18,726 nt of DNA from JBPBQZ01 sp050955105 (GTDB lineage: Bacteria; Pseudomonadota; Gammaproteobacteria; Burkholderiales; Burkholderiaceae): the NCBI GenBank assembly GCA_050955105.1, contig JBPBQZ010000070.1, forward strand, positions 1 through 18,726. The letters run 5' to 3'. The position numbers and the translations under genes are program-made. How positions within the stretch are numbered: position 1 is the stretch's first letter; every line of letters starts with the position of its first letter. Positions 7,462 to 15,118 of this stretch are shown piece by piece. Under the pieces are notes generated by a model. It ran no database searches, was not told the origin of the DNA, and saw nothing but the letters and a program-made list of their open reading frames with translations.

Positions 7462-7908
7462 ATGACGACAATCAACGAATTACCGATGAACAGCGGCTTC
7501 CTCAGCTTGCTGGAACCGCGCCTGATCAGCGCCGAGAACGGCACCAGTGAAATCGAGCTGCCGCTGCGCGGCGAGTTGCTGAATGGCTGGGGCGTGGTGC
7601 ATGGCGGCGTGACGATGTCGCTATGCGATATGGCGCTGGCTTTCGCGGCGCGCACGCTCGCCGAGCCCAATGCCGGACTGGTCACGGTGGAGATGAAAGT
7701 CAGCTTCATGCAGCCGGGGCAAGGCTTGTTGCGCGCGCACGGCAGAGTGTTGCACCGCTCCACCACGATGGCCTATTGCGAAGGCGAAGTGCGCGACGAG
7801 GAAGGGCACTTCGTGGCGAAGGCGCTGGGTACCTTTAAATACGTCGGCAAGCTGACGATCGGTCGGCGCGTACTGGAACGCCAGTTCGAGCCTGCCGCCG
7901 ACGCGTGA
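7462..7908 (+). CDS. PaaI-family hotdog-fold acyl-CoA thioesterase
   Basis: This is a 148-residue single hotdog-domain protein predicted to hydrolyse an acyl-CoA or aryl-CoA thioester in the cytoplasm. The family core reads NGWGVVHGGVTMSLCDMALA (residues 41-60): Asn41, the HGG loop at 47-49 and Asp56 sit where PaaI-type enzymes carry their active-site residues. The second strand region, VTVEMKVSFMQPG, is also typical. I chose the ATG at 7462; an in-frame TTG at 7426 would add 12 unsupported residues. It follows pncA by 73 bases, with no obvious shared pathway, and its end converges on the NRDE gene 8 bases away. The true substrate cannot be told from sequence. Confidence 0.88.
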   Translation: MTTINELPMNSGFLSLLEPRLISAENGTSEIELPLRGELLNGWGVVHGGVTMSLCDMALAFAARTLAEPNAGLVTVEMKVSFMQPGQGLLRAHGRVLHRSTTMAYCEGEVRDEEGHFVAKALGTFKYVGKLTIGRRVLERQFEPAADA

Positions 7909-7929
7909 TCGGCGACTTACGCCGCAGGC
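7890..7929. terminator. Nested inverted repeat across the convergent gene ends
   Basis: CGCCGA (7896-7901) and TCGGCG (7909-7914) form a perfect 6-bp stem with a 7-base loop that contains the thioesterase stop codon. Flanking GCCTGC (7890-7895) and GCAGGC (7924-7929) can pair as well. The structure straddles the stops of both convergent genes and could act as a bidirectional terminator. There is no T-run on either side, so this is inference. Confidence 0.3.
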
Positions 7930-8771
7930 GCTTCGATCGAGAAAGCGAAGCGCCGTGCGACGGGCGGCGCCCGCGTGCGGCCTTCGCCCTCATCGTCTGA
8001 CAGTTCCAGCACCGACACTGCACCGTCGGCGCGGACGTCCATGGCGGCGGTGCTGCGCGTACCGTAGTCGGTGGTTTCGATGAAAGCTGCCGAGAAGGCG
8101 CGCTCACGCTCCAATGTCAGGCCGGTAGTGGGAATCGCATCGTCAGACGCGGGCGTAGGATCGCGCATCGTCTCCACCAATCTTTCCAGCAAGGCCTGCG
8201 GCTCGGCTGAGCGATTCAGCATCGCGGCTTTCTTGGCAATAACCTTGGGCCAGGGCGTATCGAGCAAGGCATTCGACAAACCGTAGACGCCGGGCGCCAG
8301 CAGCGCGGGTGGATCGTCGCTTTTATTGCCGTACCAGGCGAGTTCGCCCGCGAACAAATCGCCGACCAGCAGGTTGAAGCCGTTGTATTGATCGCCGCGT
8401 TGCGCGACCACGCTTAAATAATCGAGCGGCGATAGCCGCGCGCCGCGCAAAAAATCAACCACCAGGTCGCCGCGCGACGGTAGCGGCACACTGGTCTGAC
8501 GCGGCGGCCCACGAAAATTCGTGACGGCAGCGAAGCGACCGTCACGCGTGATACCCATCCAGGTGCCGCCGCCCAGCCGATCACGGCCTGCCAGCAACTG
8601 TCCGTCAGGCATATCTGGTTCGGCCGGCCACCAATGCATGGGCAGGCTGGGCCGGCGATAGAACTCATCGCGATTGGCAGCAAGTACCAGCGTCGCGTTG
8701 CGCGGCAATGCATGCTCAGTGGCGTGGCCAGCGTGCTTGGGAGTGTCCCAGTCGAAGACGATCAGACACAT
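7917..8771 (-). CDS. NRDE family protein (TANGO2-like)
   Basis: This 284-residue protein belongs to the NRDE/TANGO2 family, named for the Asn-Arg-Asp-Glu motif seen here at residues 33-36 (AANRDE). The N-terminus MCLIVFDW, with a Cys at position 2, is typical. Also present are GRDRLGGGTWMGI, TNFRGP and YGLSNALLDTPWPK, all family hallmarks. The family resembles N-terminal-nucleophile hydrolases, but its biochemical role is unsettled; eukaryotic TANGO2 has been tied to heme and lipid handling. The start is the ATG complementary to 8769-8771. It lies just downstream of ygfZ on the same strand (26-base gap), so co-transcription is likely. Confidence 0.92.
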   Translation of the reverse strand: MCLIVFDWDTPKHAGHATEHALPRNATLVLAANRDEFYRRPSLPMHWWPAEPDMPDGQLLAGRDRLGGGTWMGITRDGRFAAVTNFRGPPRQTSVPLPSRGDLVVDFLRGARLSPLDYLSVVAQRGDQYNGFNLLVGDLFAGELAWYGNKSDDPPALLAPGVYGLSNALLDTPWPKVIAKKAAMLNRSAEPQALLERLVETMRDPTPASDDAIPTTGLTLERERAFSAAFIETTDYGTRSTAAMDVRADGAVSVLELSDDEGEGRTRAPPVARRFAFSIEAPAA

Positions 8772-8797
8772 GGGTGCGTACGATAGATAGTGGAGAG

Positions 8798-9808
8798 TTA
8801 TTCGGGCGCGAACACGGGGTAAGGCAGCGCTTGCAAATGCAGGAGCGGGCCATCGATCTGGCGCCAGTGCAGACTGCCGCCTGATTCGAGCGCGGCCAGT
8901 TTCAACTCGGCCAGGCAGTCGACGCCACCGCCAGGCGTTGCCGCGACATTGATGATGGTGCCGCAGGCTTCGTTCGGGGTCGCGGCGTCGAACACATCGT
9001 CACCGGCCTGCGGGCGCTCTGCCTGGCCTGGATCGAGTGAAACGATCTGTGCGCGTCGCTTGACGGTGCCGCGGTACTGGCTGCGCGCCACCACTTCTTG
9101 ACCCGGGTAGCAGCCTTTGCTGAAACTGACGCCATCGATGAGCTCGAAGTTGATCATCTGCGGCACGAAGCGATCTTGCGTCGCAGCACTCACGCGCGCT
9201 TCGCCTGCGCGTATCGCCAACCAGTCCCAGCGTTCCGCATCGAGCCGTGACAGGGCGCCCGCGAGGGTGTTCGAATGCGCCGCGGCGATGTCGCGTGGCG
9301 CGATCCACAGGAAGCGTGCAAGGTCGTCGACCGGGTCGAGCCGCAGCAGGTCGCCACTGGTTTGCATGGTTCGCTCGGGGGCCGCGCCCAGCAGCTTGGT
9401 CAGCGCGCTCGACAGCGTCTCGGCGGTGCCGGCGAAACCGACGATGCTCAGATTCGCCGAACTATCGGTGAGCTTTACCTTGCTGCGCAATACGAACATC
9501 GACAGACGCTTGACGATCGCCGGCACCAGGTCGGCCGACAACAGGAGTCGCACGCCACCCTCGATGCGCCAGTAAATAAAGGTCGCCAGCAGCCGACCTT
9601 TTGGCGAGCACAGGCCGCCACGACGCACGCTCTTGTCGTCCAGATGTTCGACATCGTTAGTGAGCTGCGCATGCAGGAAGGCGAGCGCATCGGCACCGAT
9701 CGCGTCGATAGTGCCGAGCTGGTTCAGTTGCGCGAAGCCGCCGCCCGACGGTATCGCGTTGGCGATATCGCCGGCGACGGCTTGGACGGTAGACGAGAGA
9801 ATGGTCAT
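8798..9808 (-). CDS. ygfZ: YgfZ/GcvT-like folate-binding protein (Fe-S cluster repair/maturation)
   Basis: This 336-residue protein of the YgfZ family binds tetrahydrofolate and supports assembly or repair of some Fe-S enzymes in the cytoplasm. The diagnostic motif KGCYPGQE is at residues 231-238, with the conserved Cys233. The GcvT-like N-terminal fold shows FLHAQLTNDV and a SPKGRLLATF segment. The frame is open to 9880, but the family N-terminus corresponds to the ATG ending at 9808; the extra 24 residues are Arg/Pro-rich and unlike the family. Its Shine-Dalgarno is weak. It is divergent from mltG across a 237-base gap, an arrangement I recall from related betaproteobacteria. Confidence 0.92.
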   Translation of the reverse strand: MTILSSTVQAVAGDIANAIPSGGGFAQLNQLGTIDAIGADALAFLHAQLTNDVEHLDDKSVRRGGLCSPKGRLLATFIYWRIEGGVRLLLSADLVPAIVKRLSMFVLRSKVKLTDSSANLSIVGFAGTAETLSSALTKLLGAAPERTMQTSGDLLRLDPVDDLARFLWIAPRDIAAAHSNTLAGALSRLDAERWDWLAIRAGEARVSAATQDRFVPQMINFELIDGVSFSKGCYPGQEVVARSQYRGTVKRRAQIVSLDPGQAERPQAGDDVFDAATPNEACGTIINVAATPGGGVDCLAELKLAALESGGSLHWRQIDGPLLHLQALPYPVFAPE

Positions 9809-9911
9809 GGGAGCCTGCGGCAATGGCAATAATCGAAAGCGAATGGGCGGATGCGGCCTTGGCGTGCGCCGCGCGGGCAACGCCGCATCCGCGGACTGAC
9901 ACGCTCTGCTG

Positions 9912-9938
9912 ACGGTTTACCGTGCGGTAACGCACCGT
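9912..9938. promoter_or_regulatory. Nested palindrome in the ygfZ-mltG divergent region
   Basis: TTACCG (9917-9922) and CGGTAA (9925-9930) form a perfect inverted repeat with a TG spacer, flanked by ACGGT (9912-9916) and ACCGT (9934-9938), which are also complementary. It sits in the 237-base gap between divergent starts, where an operator for either gene would lie. No regulator is recognised. A TATTAT at 9999-10004 could be a -10 for mltG, but it lacks a good -35. The rest of the gap shows nothing clear. Confidence 0.3.
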
Positions 9939-10045
9939 GCAAGATAGCTGAACGGCATATGCCATTCAGCCAGTGGGCGGGGCAAGCGGAGCAAAAGGTA
10001 TTATATGGGTTTCGCGCCCATCGCAATCCTCCCGCTCGTTCACGC

Positions 10046-11038
10046 ATGTCTTTTCCTGGTAAGTTTCTGGCCGCGGCCGTCATCGTGCTGGCGGCGCTGG
10101 CCATTGGTTTCTGGCATTGGGCGCATGCGCCCTTGAGGCTCACGCCCACGCAACTCGACGTCACCATCGAACCGCGCAGCAGCCTGCGCAGTGTGGCGCG
10201 ACAGCTCGAGCGCGGCGGTGTGCCGGTCAATCGCTATCTGTTCGAGGGCATGACGCGCGTGCTGAGTCTTTCCAGCGCGCTGAAGGCCGGCAACTACGAA
10301 TTCAGCGATGGCATATCGCCCTATCAAGTGCTCAACAAAATCGCGCGCGGCGATGTCGATCAGTATGTGGCGCAGGTCATCGAAGGCTGGACCTTCGCGC
10401 GCATGCGCGCCGAGCTCGACCAGAATCCGGCGATTCGGCACGATACTGCCGGCATGACCGACGCGCAGATCCTGAAGGCCATCGGCGCGCCTGAAACGCA
10501 GGCGGAAGGTTTGTTCTTTCCCGACACCTATCTATTTGCGGCGAACACCAGCGATATCAATATCTATTCGCGCGCCTATCGATTGGCGCGGCTCAAGTTG
10601 GCACAAGCTTGGAACGGGCGTGCTGATGGCTTGCCCTTGGAGCGTCCGTACGATGCGCTGATTCTGGCTTCGATCATCGAACGCGAGACCGGCCGCGCCG
10701 ACGATCGTGCGATGGTGTCGGCGGTGTTCGTCAATCGCCTGCGCGTAAAGATGCCGCTGCAGACCGATCCGAGCGTCATATACGGCATCGGCTTATCGTT
10801 CGACGGCCGCCTGACGCGGCAGGACTTGCGTACCGACACTCCCTACAATACCTATTTGCGTACCGGGCTGCCGCCGACGCCGATCTCGATGCCGGGCTTC
10901 GCCGCTTTGTACGCAGCCTTGCATCCGGCGGCCACGCCGGCCTTGTACTTCGTGGCGCGCGGCGATGGCAGCAGCATCTTTTCCGACAATCTGAGCGATC
11001 ACAATCTGGCGGTCGACAAATACCAACGGGGGCGCTAA
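10046..11038 (+). CDS. mltG: Endolytic peptidoglycan transglycosylase MltG
   Basis: It cleaves nascent glycan strands at the inner membrane and is thought to set strand termini. The 330-residue protein has one N-terminal transmembrane helix (about residues 6-25), a LysM-like segment (about 32-100) and the YceG catalytic domain. The catalytic Glu212 lies in ILASIIERETG, matching E218 of the E. coli enzyme. FPDTY, FVNRL, PLQTDPSVIYG and the GLPPTPISMPG segment are all present. The frame is open to 9851, but the membrane anchor and family start fit the ATG at 10046. The final TAATG overlaps the tmk start by one base, so the two are probably coupled. It opens the housekeeping operon that continues through tatD. 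Confidence 0.95.
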   Translation: MSFPGKFLAAAVIVLAALAIGFWHWAHAPLRLTPTQLDVTIEPRSSLRSVARQLERGGVPVNRYLFEGMTRVLSLSSALKAGNYEFSDGISPYQVLNKIARGDVDQYVAQVIEGWTFARMRAELDQNPAIRHDTAGMTDAQILKAIGAPETQAEGLFFPDTYLFAANTSDINIYSRAYRLARLKLAQAWNGRADGLPLERPYDALILASIIERETGRADDRAMVSAVFVNRLRVKMPLQTDPSVIYGIGLSFDGRLTRQDLRTDTPYNTYLRTGLPPTPISMPGFAALYAALHPAATPALYFVARGDGSSIFSDNLSDHNLAVDKYQRGR

Positions 11039-11667
11039 TGCGCGAACGAGGCAAGTTCATCAGCTTCGAAGGTATCGATGGCGCCGGTAAAAGCACGCAC
11101 CTGGCGTGGTTTTGCGCGCAATTGACGCAACGCCTGGCGCCGCGCGGGCAGGCGGTTGTCAGCACGCGCGAACCCGGCGGCACGCCGCTTGGCGAATCGC
11201 TGCGTGAGCTGTTGCTGCACCGCTCCATGCATCTGCGCACCGAGGCGCTGCTGATGTTCGCGGCGCGTTGCGAACATTTGCAAAGCGTGATCTTGCCTGG
11301 CCTTGAACGTGGCGATTGGGTGGTCTCGGATCGTTTCACCGATGCCTCGTTCGCCTACCAGGGCGGCGGCCGTGGTCTGTCGACCGAGCGCCTGGAGGCG
11401 CTGGAACAATGGGTGCAAGAAGGTTTCCAGCCTGATCTCACCTTGCTGTTCGACCTGCCAACCGAGGTTGCCGGGCAGCGGCGTGGTGAGTCGCGCGCAC
11501 CCGACCGCTTCGAAAGCGAGCAGCAGGAGTTTTTCGAGCGCGTGCGCGCCGCATACCTGGCGCGCGCCGCCGCATCGCCAGCACGTTTCGAAATCATCGA
11601 CGCCTCACTGGGCATCGAAGCCATTCGGCAACGCCTCGATGCCGTGTTGAACCGTCTGGACTTTTAA
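11038..11667 (+). CDS. tmk: Thymidylate kinase
   Basis: It phosphorylates dTMP to dTDP with ATP in the cytoplasm, feeding DNA synthesis. The 209-residue length is normal. The P-loop GIDGAGKST is at residues 12-20, the REPGGTP motif at 44-50 and DRF at 98-100, followed by the thymidine-binding SFAYQGGGRGL. A lid region with several arginines (QRRGESRAPDRF) follows, and the P-loop lacks Arg, which points to the E. coli-like type II class. Its ATG overlaps the mltG stop, with a GGGGGCG run just upstream. The downstream holB Shine-Dalgarno overlaps its stop codon. Confidence 0.96.
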   Translation: MRERGKFISFEGIDGAGKSTHLAWFCAQLTQRLAPRGQAVVSTREPGGTPLGESLRELLLHRSMHLRTEALLMFAARCEHLQSVILPGLERGDWVVSDRFTDASFAYQGGGRGLSTERLEALEQWVQEGFQPDLTLLFDLPTEVAGQRRGESRAPDRFESEQQEFFERVRAAYLARAAASPARFEIIDASLGIEAIRQRLDAVLNRLDF

Positions 11668-11680
11668 GGAGCGCCGACCC

Positions 11681-12751
11681 GTGCTGTTTCCGTGGCAGGC
11701 GAAAGACTTCGCCGAATTACAGGCCCTGGGCGAACGCTGGCCGCATGCGCTGTTGCTGCACGGACGCGCGGGCATCGGCAAGGCTGAATTCGCTCTGCAT
11801 CTGGCGCAATCGCTGCTGTGCGAAGCCGCAGCCGAGGTCGAGCGGCCCTGCGGCACCTGCGTTGCCTGCCGCTGGTTCAGCCGTGGCAATCACCCTGACT
11901 TCCGCTTGGTTCTGCCCGAGGCGCTGGCGGCCGAAGCGCCATTCGCCACGCTGCTAGCCGGCGACGACGGCGAAGAGGCGACGGGTGCAGCGCGCGACGG
12001 CGGTGCTGAGGCCGGTACGGCCAAGGCTGCAACTCGACAGCCCAGCCGCGAGATCCGTATCGAACAAGTGCGTGCGTTGAACGAGTTTTGCAACGTCGGC
12101 GCGCATCGCGACGGCGCGCGCGTGGTGCTGCTTTATCCGGCCGAGGCACTTAACGCCGCTGCCGCCAATTCGCTGCTGAAAATGCTGGAGGAGCCTCCAG
12201 CCGGCGTGATCTTTCTGCTGGTCAGCGCGCGTCTCGACCGTTTGCTGCCCACCATCATCAGCCGCTGCCGACAATGGCCGATGCGCGTGCCGGCGCTGGC
12301 TGAAGCGCAGCGCTGGCTCGAGGCGCAGGGACTGGCGGATGCCGGCGCCGCGCTGGCCGAGGCCGGCGGCGCACCGCTCGCGGCGTTGAGCGCGGCTACC
12401 GGTATATATCGCGATAGTCGCCGTCTGACGCTCGATCAACTGGCGGCCGGCGCGCAATGCGATGCCTTCGTTTGCGGCGAGGCGCTGCAGAAGGTGCCGG
12501 TGCCGGTGGTGCTTGGCTGGCTGCAGCGCTGGGTCTATGACCTGGTCGCCCGCCGGCTGGGCGGAGCAGCCTCGCATTATTATCCCGAGCAGGCGTCGGC
12601 CATCGCGCGCTGTGCGCAAGGCCTTGAACCGGTGGCGCTGTTGCGCTTCGCGCGCGCCGTCGCGGCGCAGCGCGCCAGCGAAACGCATCCGCTGAACGCG
12701 CGCTTGGTGTTCGAGTCGCTGTTCATCGATTATCGAGGCTTGTTCCAATGA
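11681..12751 (+). CDS. holB: DNA polymerase III subunit delta' (clamp loader)
   Basis: This subunit of the clamp loader opens and places the beta sliding clamp on DNA. The protein is 356 residues. GRAGIGK is at 28-34, and four cysteines at 47, 57, 60 and 63 match the zinc-binding set of delta'. NSLLKMLEEPP (163-173) and the SRC motif (194-196) are present. Between the zinc module and the conserved REIRIEQVR there is a hydrophilic Ala/Gly/Glu-rich insert (about 92-121). The GTG start at 11681 is well supported: AAGGAG at 11666-11671 is nine bases upstream and overlaps the tmk stop. Its own stop overlaps the GNAT start (ATGA). Confidence 0.95.
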   Translation: MLFPWQAKDFAELQALGERWPHALLLHGRAGIGKAEFALHLAQSLLCEAAAEVERPCGTCVACRWFSRGNHPDFRLVLPEALAAEAPFATLLAGDDGEEATGAARDGGAEAGTAKAATRQPSREIRIEQVRALNEFCNVGAHRDGARVVLLYPAEALNAAAANSLLKMLEEPPAGVIFLLVSARLDRLLPTIISRCRQWPMRVPALAEAQRWLEAQGLADAGAALAEAGGAPLAALSAATGIYRDSRRLTLDQLAAGAQCDAFVCGEALQKVPVPVVLGWLQRWVYDLVARRLGGAASHYYPEQASAIARCAQGLEPVALLRFARAVAAQRASETHPLNARLVFESLFIDYRGLFQ

Positions 12752-13329
12752 CGCGTCATACTCGCACGCCGCCGGAAGATGCCGCGCGCGCGCAGGGCCA
12801 CGAGCGCGCCGAGGCCGCCTTCAGCATACGCGAGGCAACGCTGGCCGACCTGCCGGCCATCGTCGCCATCTACAACTCGACCGTGGCAAGCCGCCAGGTA
12901 ACCGCCGATACCGAGCCCGTCAGCGTCGAAAGTCGCCGCGCCTGGTTCGCGACGCACGATGCAGCGCGCCGGCCGCTGTGGGTGGCGGAGCTCGATGGCG
13001 TGATGCTTGGCTGGCTCAGCATCACCGACTATAAAAGTCGACCGGCCTATAGCGGCACGGTCGAGATCAGCCTGTATCTGGCCGCCCATGCGCGAGGGCG
13101 CGGCATCGGCTCACGTTTGTTGATGCGCGCGATCGAAGCGGCGCCAGGGTGGGGCGTGCATACCCTGATCGGTGTGGTGTTCGCGCACAATGCGCCCAGT
13201 GTGCGCCTGTTCGACGCGCTCGGTTTTGCGCAATGGGGACGTCTGCCGCGTGTGACGGTGCTCGACGGCGTGGAACGCGACGTGCTGATTCTCGGCCGCC
13301 GCGCTGATCTTCAAAACAAGGATCGATGA
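12748..13329 (+). CDS. GNAT family N-acetyltransferase (PAT/YncA-like)
   Basis: This 193-residue acetyl-CoA-dependent acyltransferase is nearest to the phosphinothricin/L-amino acid N-acetyltransferase group. The core starts at residue 26 (SIREATLADLPAIVAIYN). The acetyl-CoA loop RGRGIG is at 116-121, and AHNAPSVRLFDALGF at 146-160 is the typical motif B region. The first 25 residues are charged and not conserved. GAGG at 12735-12738 serves the ATG at 12748, which overlaps the holB stop as ATGA. Its own TGA overlaps the tatD start. In Pseudomonas this slot between holB and tatD holds pilZ; here no PilZ domain is seen. The substrate is unknown; amino acids or their analogues are likeliest by family. 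Confidence 0.88.
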   Translation: MTRHTRTPPEDAARAQGHERAEAAFSIREATLADLPAIVAIYNSTVASRQVTADTEPVSVESRRAWFATHDAARRPLWVAELDGVMLGWLSITDYKSRPAYSGTVEISLYLAAHARGRGIGSRLLMRAIEAAPGWGVHTLIGVVFAHNAPSVRLFDALGFAQWGRLPRVTVLDGVERDVLILGRRADLQNKDR

Positions 13330-14117
13330 TGTTCGTGGACTCTCATTGCCACATCAATTTCGCCGGACTCGCCGAGCGCTTGCCCGACGTGCTGGAAAAC
13401 ATGCGCGCGCATGCCGTCACGCACGCCTTGTGCGCCAGCGTCGATCTGGAAACCTATCCAGCGGTGTTGGCTATCGCGCGTGCGCATGCGAACGTGTTCG
13501 CGTCGGTGGGCGTGCATCCGGAACACGAGGTGGCGGTCGAACCCACGCAAGCACAATTGGTGGCGCTTGCCAGCGCTGAGCCTAAAGTGCGCGCGATCGG
13601 TGAGACCGGACTCGACTATTACCGGCTGGAAGGCCGCAGCATCGACGATATGGGCTGGCAGCGCGAACGTTTTCGCACGCATATCCGTGCCGCGCGCGAA
13701 GTGCGCAAACCGCTGATCATCCATACGCGTTCGTCGGCCGACGACACGCTGCGCCTGATGCGCGAAGAGCAGGCCGCCGAAGTCGGCGGCGTGATGCACT
13801 GCTTCACCGAGAGTTGGGAGGTGGCGCGTGCCGCACTCGACCTGAACTTCTACATTTCGCTGTCGGGCATCGTCACCTTCAAGAATGCGCTGGCGCTGCA
13901 TGAACTGGCGCGGCGTGTGCCGGCCGATCGATTGCTGATCGAGACCGACTCTCCTTACCTGGCGCCAGTGCCGTTTCGCGGCAAACCGAATGAACCTGCT
14001 TACGTCAGTCATGTCGGAAAGTTCATCGCGCAACTGCGCGGCGAAAGCGAAGCGGTGTTGGGCGCTACCACCACGCGTAACTTCTTTACCCTGTTCGGCG
14101 CTCCGCCGGCCCTCTGA
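13329..14117 (+). CDS. tatD: TatD-family metal-dependent hydrolase (deoxyribonuclease)
   Basis: This metal-dependent nuclease has the TIM-barrel TatD/YcfH fold and is cytoplasmic. From the ATG at 13329 it has 262 residues. The metal ligands are His6 and His8 (DSHCH), Glu92 (GETGLDYY), His132 (IIHTR), His157 (MHCF) and Asp207 (ETDSPYLAP). Two consecutive ATG codons are possible at 13326 and 13329. I prefer 13329 because AAGGA (13318-13322) is then six bases away, and the family usually starts MFVDSHCH. The start overlaps the GNAT stop (TGATG), so it is translationally coupled. The ankyrin gene follows after 12 bases. Confidence 0.94.
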   Translation: MFVDSHCHINFAGLAERLPDVLENMRAHAVTHALCASVDLETYPAVLAIARAHANVFASVGVHPEHEVAVEPTQAQLVALASAEPKVRAIGETGLDYYRLEGRSIDDMGWQRERFRTHIRAAREVRKPLIIHTRSSADDTLRLMREEQAAEVGGVMHCFTESWEVARAALDLNFYISLSGIVTFKNALALHELARRVPADRLLIETDSPYLAPVPFRGKPNEPAYVSHVGKFIAQLRGESEAVLGATTTRNFFTLFGAPPAL

Positions 14118-14129
14118 GATGGATTCACG

Positions 14130-14963
14130 ATGACAATTGCCGCGATATTTTCCGTCCGCCCGCGGGGCCTGCGGTTTGGCCTCTCGTCCGGCCTGCCGAG
14201 CGACCTCCAGGAGGCCGCAGCCGGTGCGCCGCGCTCGACGCTCGGCCGGCGCACGGCACGCGCATGGGCCGCCAGTGGCGCGGCCGCCTGGCTGTGCATC
14301 GGCATGGTCGCGCCGGCCAGCGCCGCGCCGCTCGATTCGATGATTCGCGGCGTCAAGTTCGACAGCGCGTCGACCGTGCGCGAGTATCTGTCTGAGGGCG
14401 TCGATCCGAATTCGGTCGACAACTACGGTTATCCGCTGCTGGCGATTGCGGCGCGCGAAAAATCCGACCAGGCGGCCGAAGTATTGGCCAGCGCACCGCA
14501 CATCGATCTCGGCAAGACCGACAAGGCCGGCGAGAATGCCTTGATGCTGGCGGCGATCAATAAAGATGACGCAATGGTCAAGATGCTGATCGCGAAGGGC
14601 GCCGAAGTGAACAAAAGTGGCTGGGCGCCGTTGCACTACGCAGCCAGCGTAGGCGCAACCAATATCGTTCAAATGCTGCTCGACGCATCGGCCTACGTCG
14701 ATGCCGGCTCGCCGAATGGCACGACCCCCTTGATGATGGCGGCGCGCGGTGGTTTCATGTCGACCATCAAGCTGCTCACGGACGCTGGCGCCGATGTCAC
14801 GCTAAAGAACCAACTCGGCATGACAGCGGCCGATTTTGCGCAGCATTATCATGAAACCGAGGCAGCCAAGAGCTTGCAAGCGGCGATCGATGCGCGCAAG
14901 GCAATGCCGCCGGCTGCTGGATCTAACGACACTCCACAACCGGTAATTACGCCGTTGCGTTAG
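14130..14963 (+). CDS. Exported ankyrin-repeat protein
   Basis: This 277-residue protein is predicted to be periplasmic. A hydrophobic stretch at about 46-62 followed by APASAAP gives a signal peptide, likely cut after residue 65 or 66. Its N-terminal region is unusually long (about 45 residues) and Arg-rich, so the true start may be internal, but no in-frame ATG lies close to the hydrophobic core. Five to six ankyrin repeats fill 67-258, with motifs such as NALMLAAINKDDAMVKMLI, APLHYAASVGATNIVQML and TPLMMAARGGFMSTIKLL. Ankyrin repeats bind proteins; the partner is unknown. It lies 12 bases after tatD, and I recall this pairing in Burkholderia relatives. A strong hairpin follows, so it probably ends the operon. 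Confidence 0.87.
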   Translation: MTIAAIFSVRPRGLRFGLSSGLPSDLQEAAAGAPRSTLGRRTARAWAASGAAAWLCIGMVAPASAAPLDSMIRGVKFDSASTVREYLSEGVDPNSVDNYGYPLLAIAAREKSDQAAEVLASAPHIDLGKTDKAGENALMLAAINKDDAMVKMLIAKGAEVNKSGWAPLHYAASVGATNIVQMLLDASAYVDAGSPNGTTPLMMAARGGFMSTIKLLTDAGADVTLKNQLGMTAADFAQHYHETEAAKSLQAAIDARKAMPPAAGSNDTPQPVITPLR

Positions 14964-15024
14964 TCATCGCCGAAACTCGTTACTGGCTTTTGCGGCACTT
15001 TTCCCTGCTTGATTTCCTTTGTTG

Positions 15025-15048
15025 TTCCGGCCGAGCTTTCGGCCGGAA
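15025..15048 (+). terminator. Strong hairpin after the ankyrin gene, possible terminator
   Basis: TTCCGGCCGA (15025-15034) and TCGGCCGGAA (15039-15048) form a perfect 10-bp stem closed by a GCTT tetraloop, 62 bases after the ankyrin stop. The downstream bases (TGTGCCTTTCGC) hold only a weak T-stretch, so termination may be partial or the hairpin may protect the transcript end. No other clear signal is seen in the rest of the 155-base gap. Confidence 0.55.
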
Positions 15049-15118
15049 TGTGCCTTTCGCGAACGCACCCTGAGCCGGCCGCGCGGATCACTCGTAGTTT
15101 GTTTTCGCCTGTGCAGCA

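Noticed and set aside
9851..10045. Upstream extension of the mltG frame
   Set aside because: It precedes the membrane anchor with Arg/Pro-rich, non-family residues and crosses the divergent control region.
13311..14672. A 453-codon open frame on the - strand opposite tatD and the ankyrin gene
   Set aside because: It lies wholly antisense to two well-supported genes, has no recognisable domain and is rich in His/Arg/Gln, as expected of a high-GC shadow frame.
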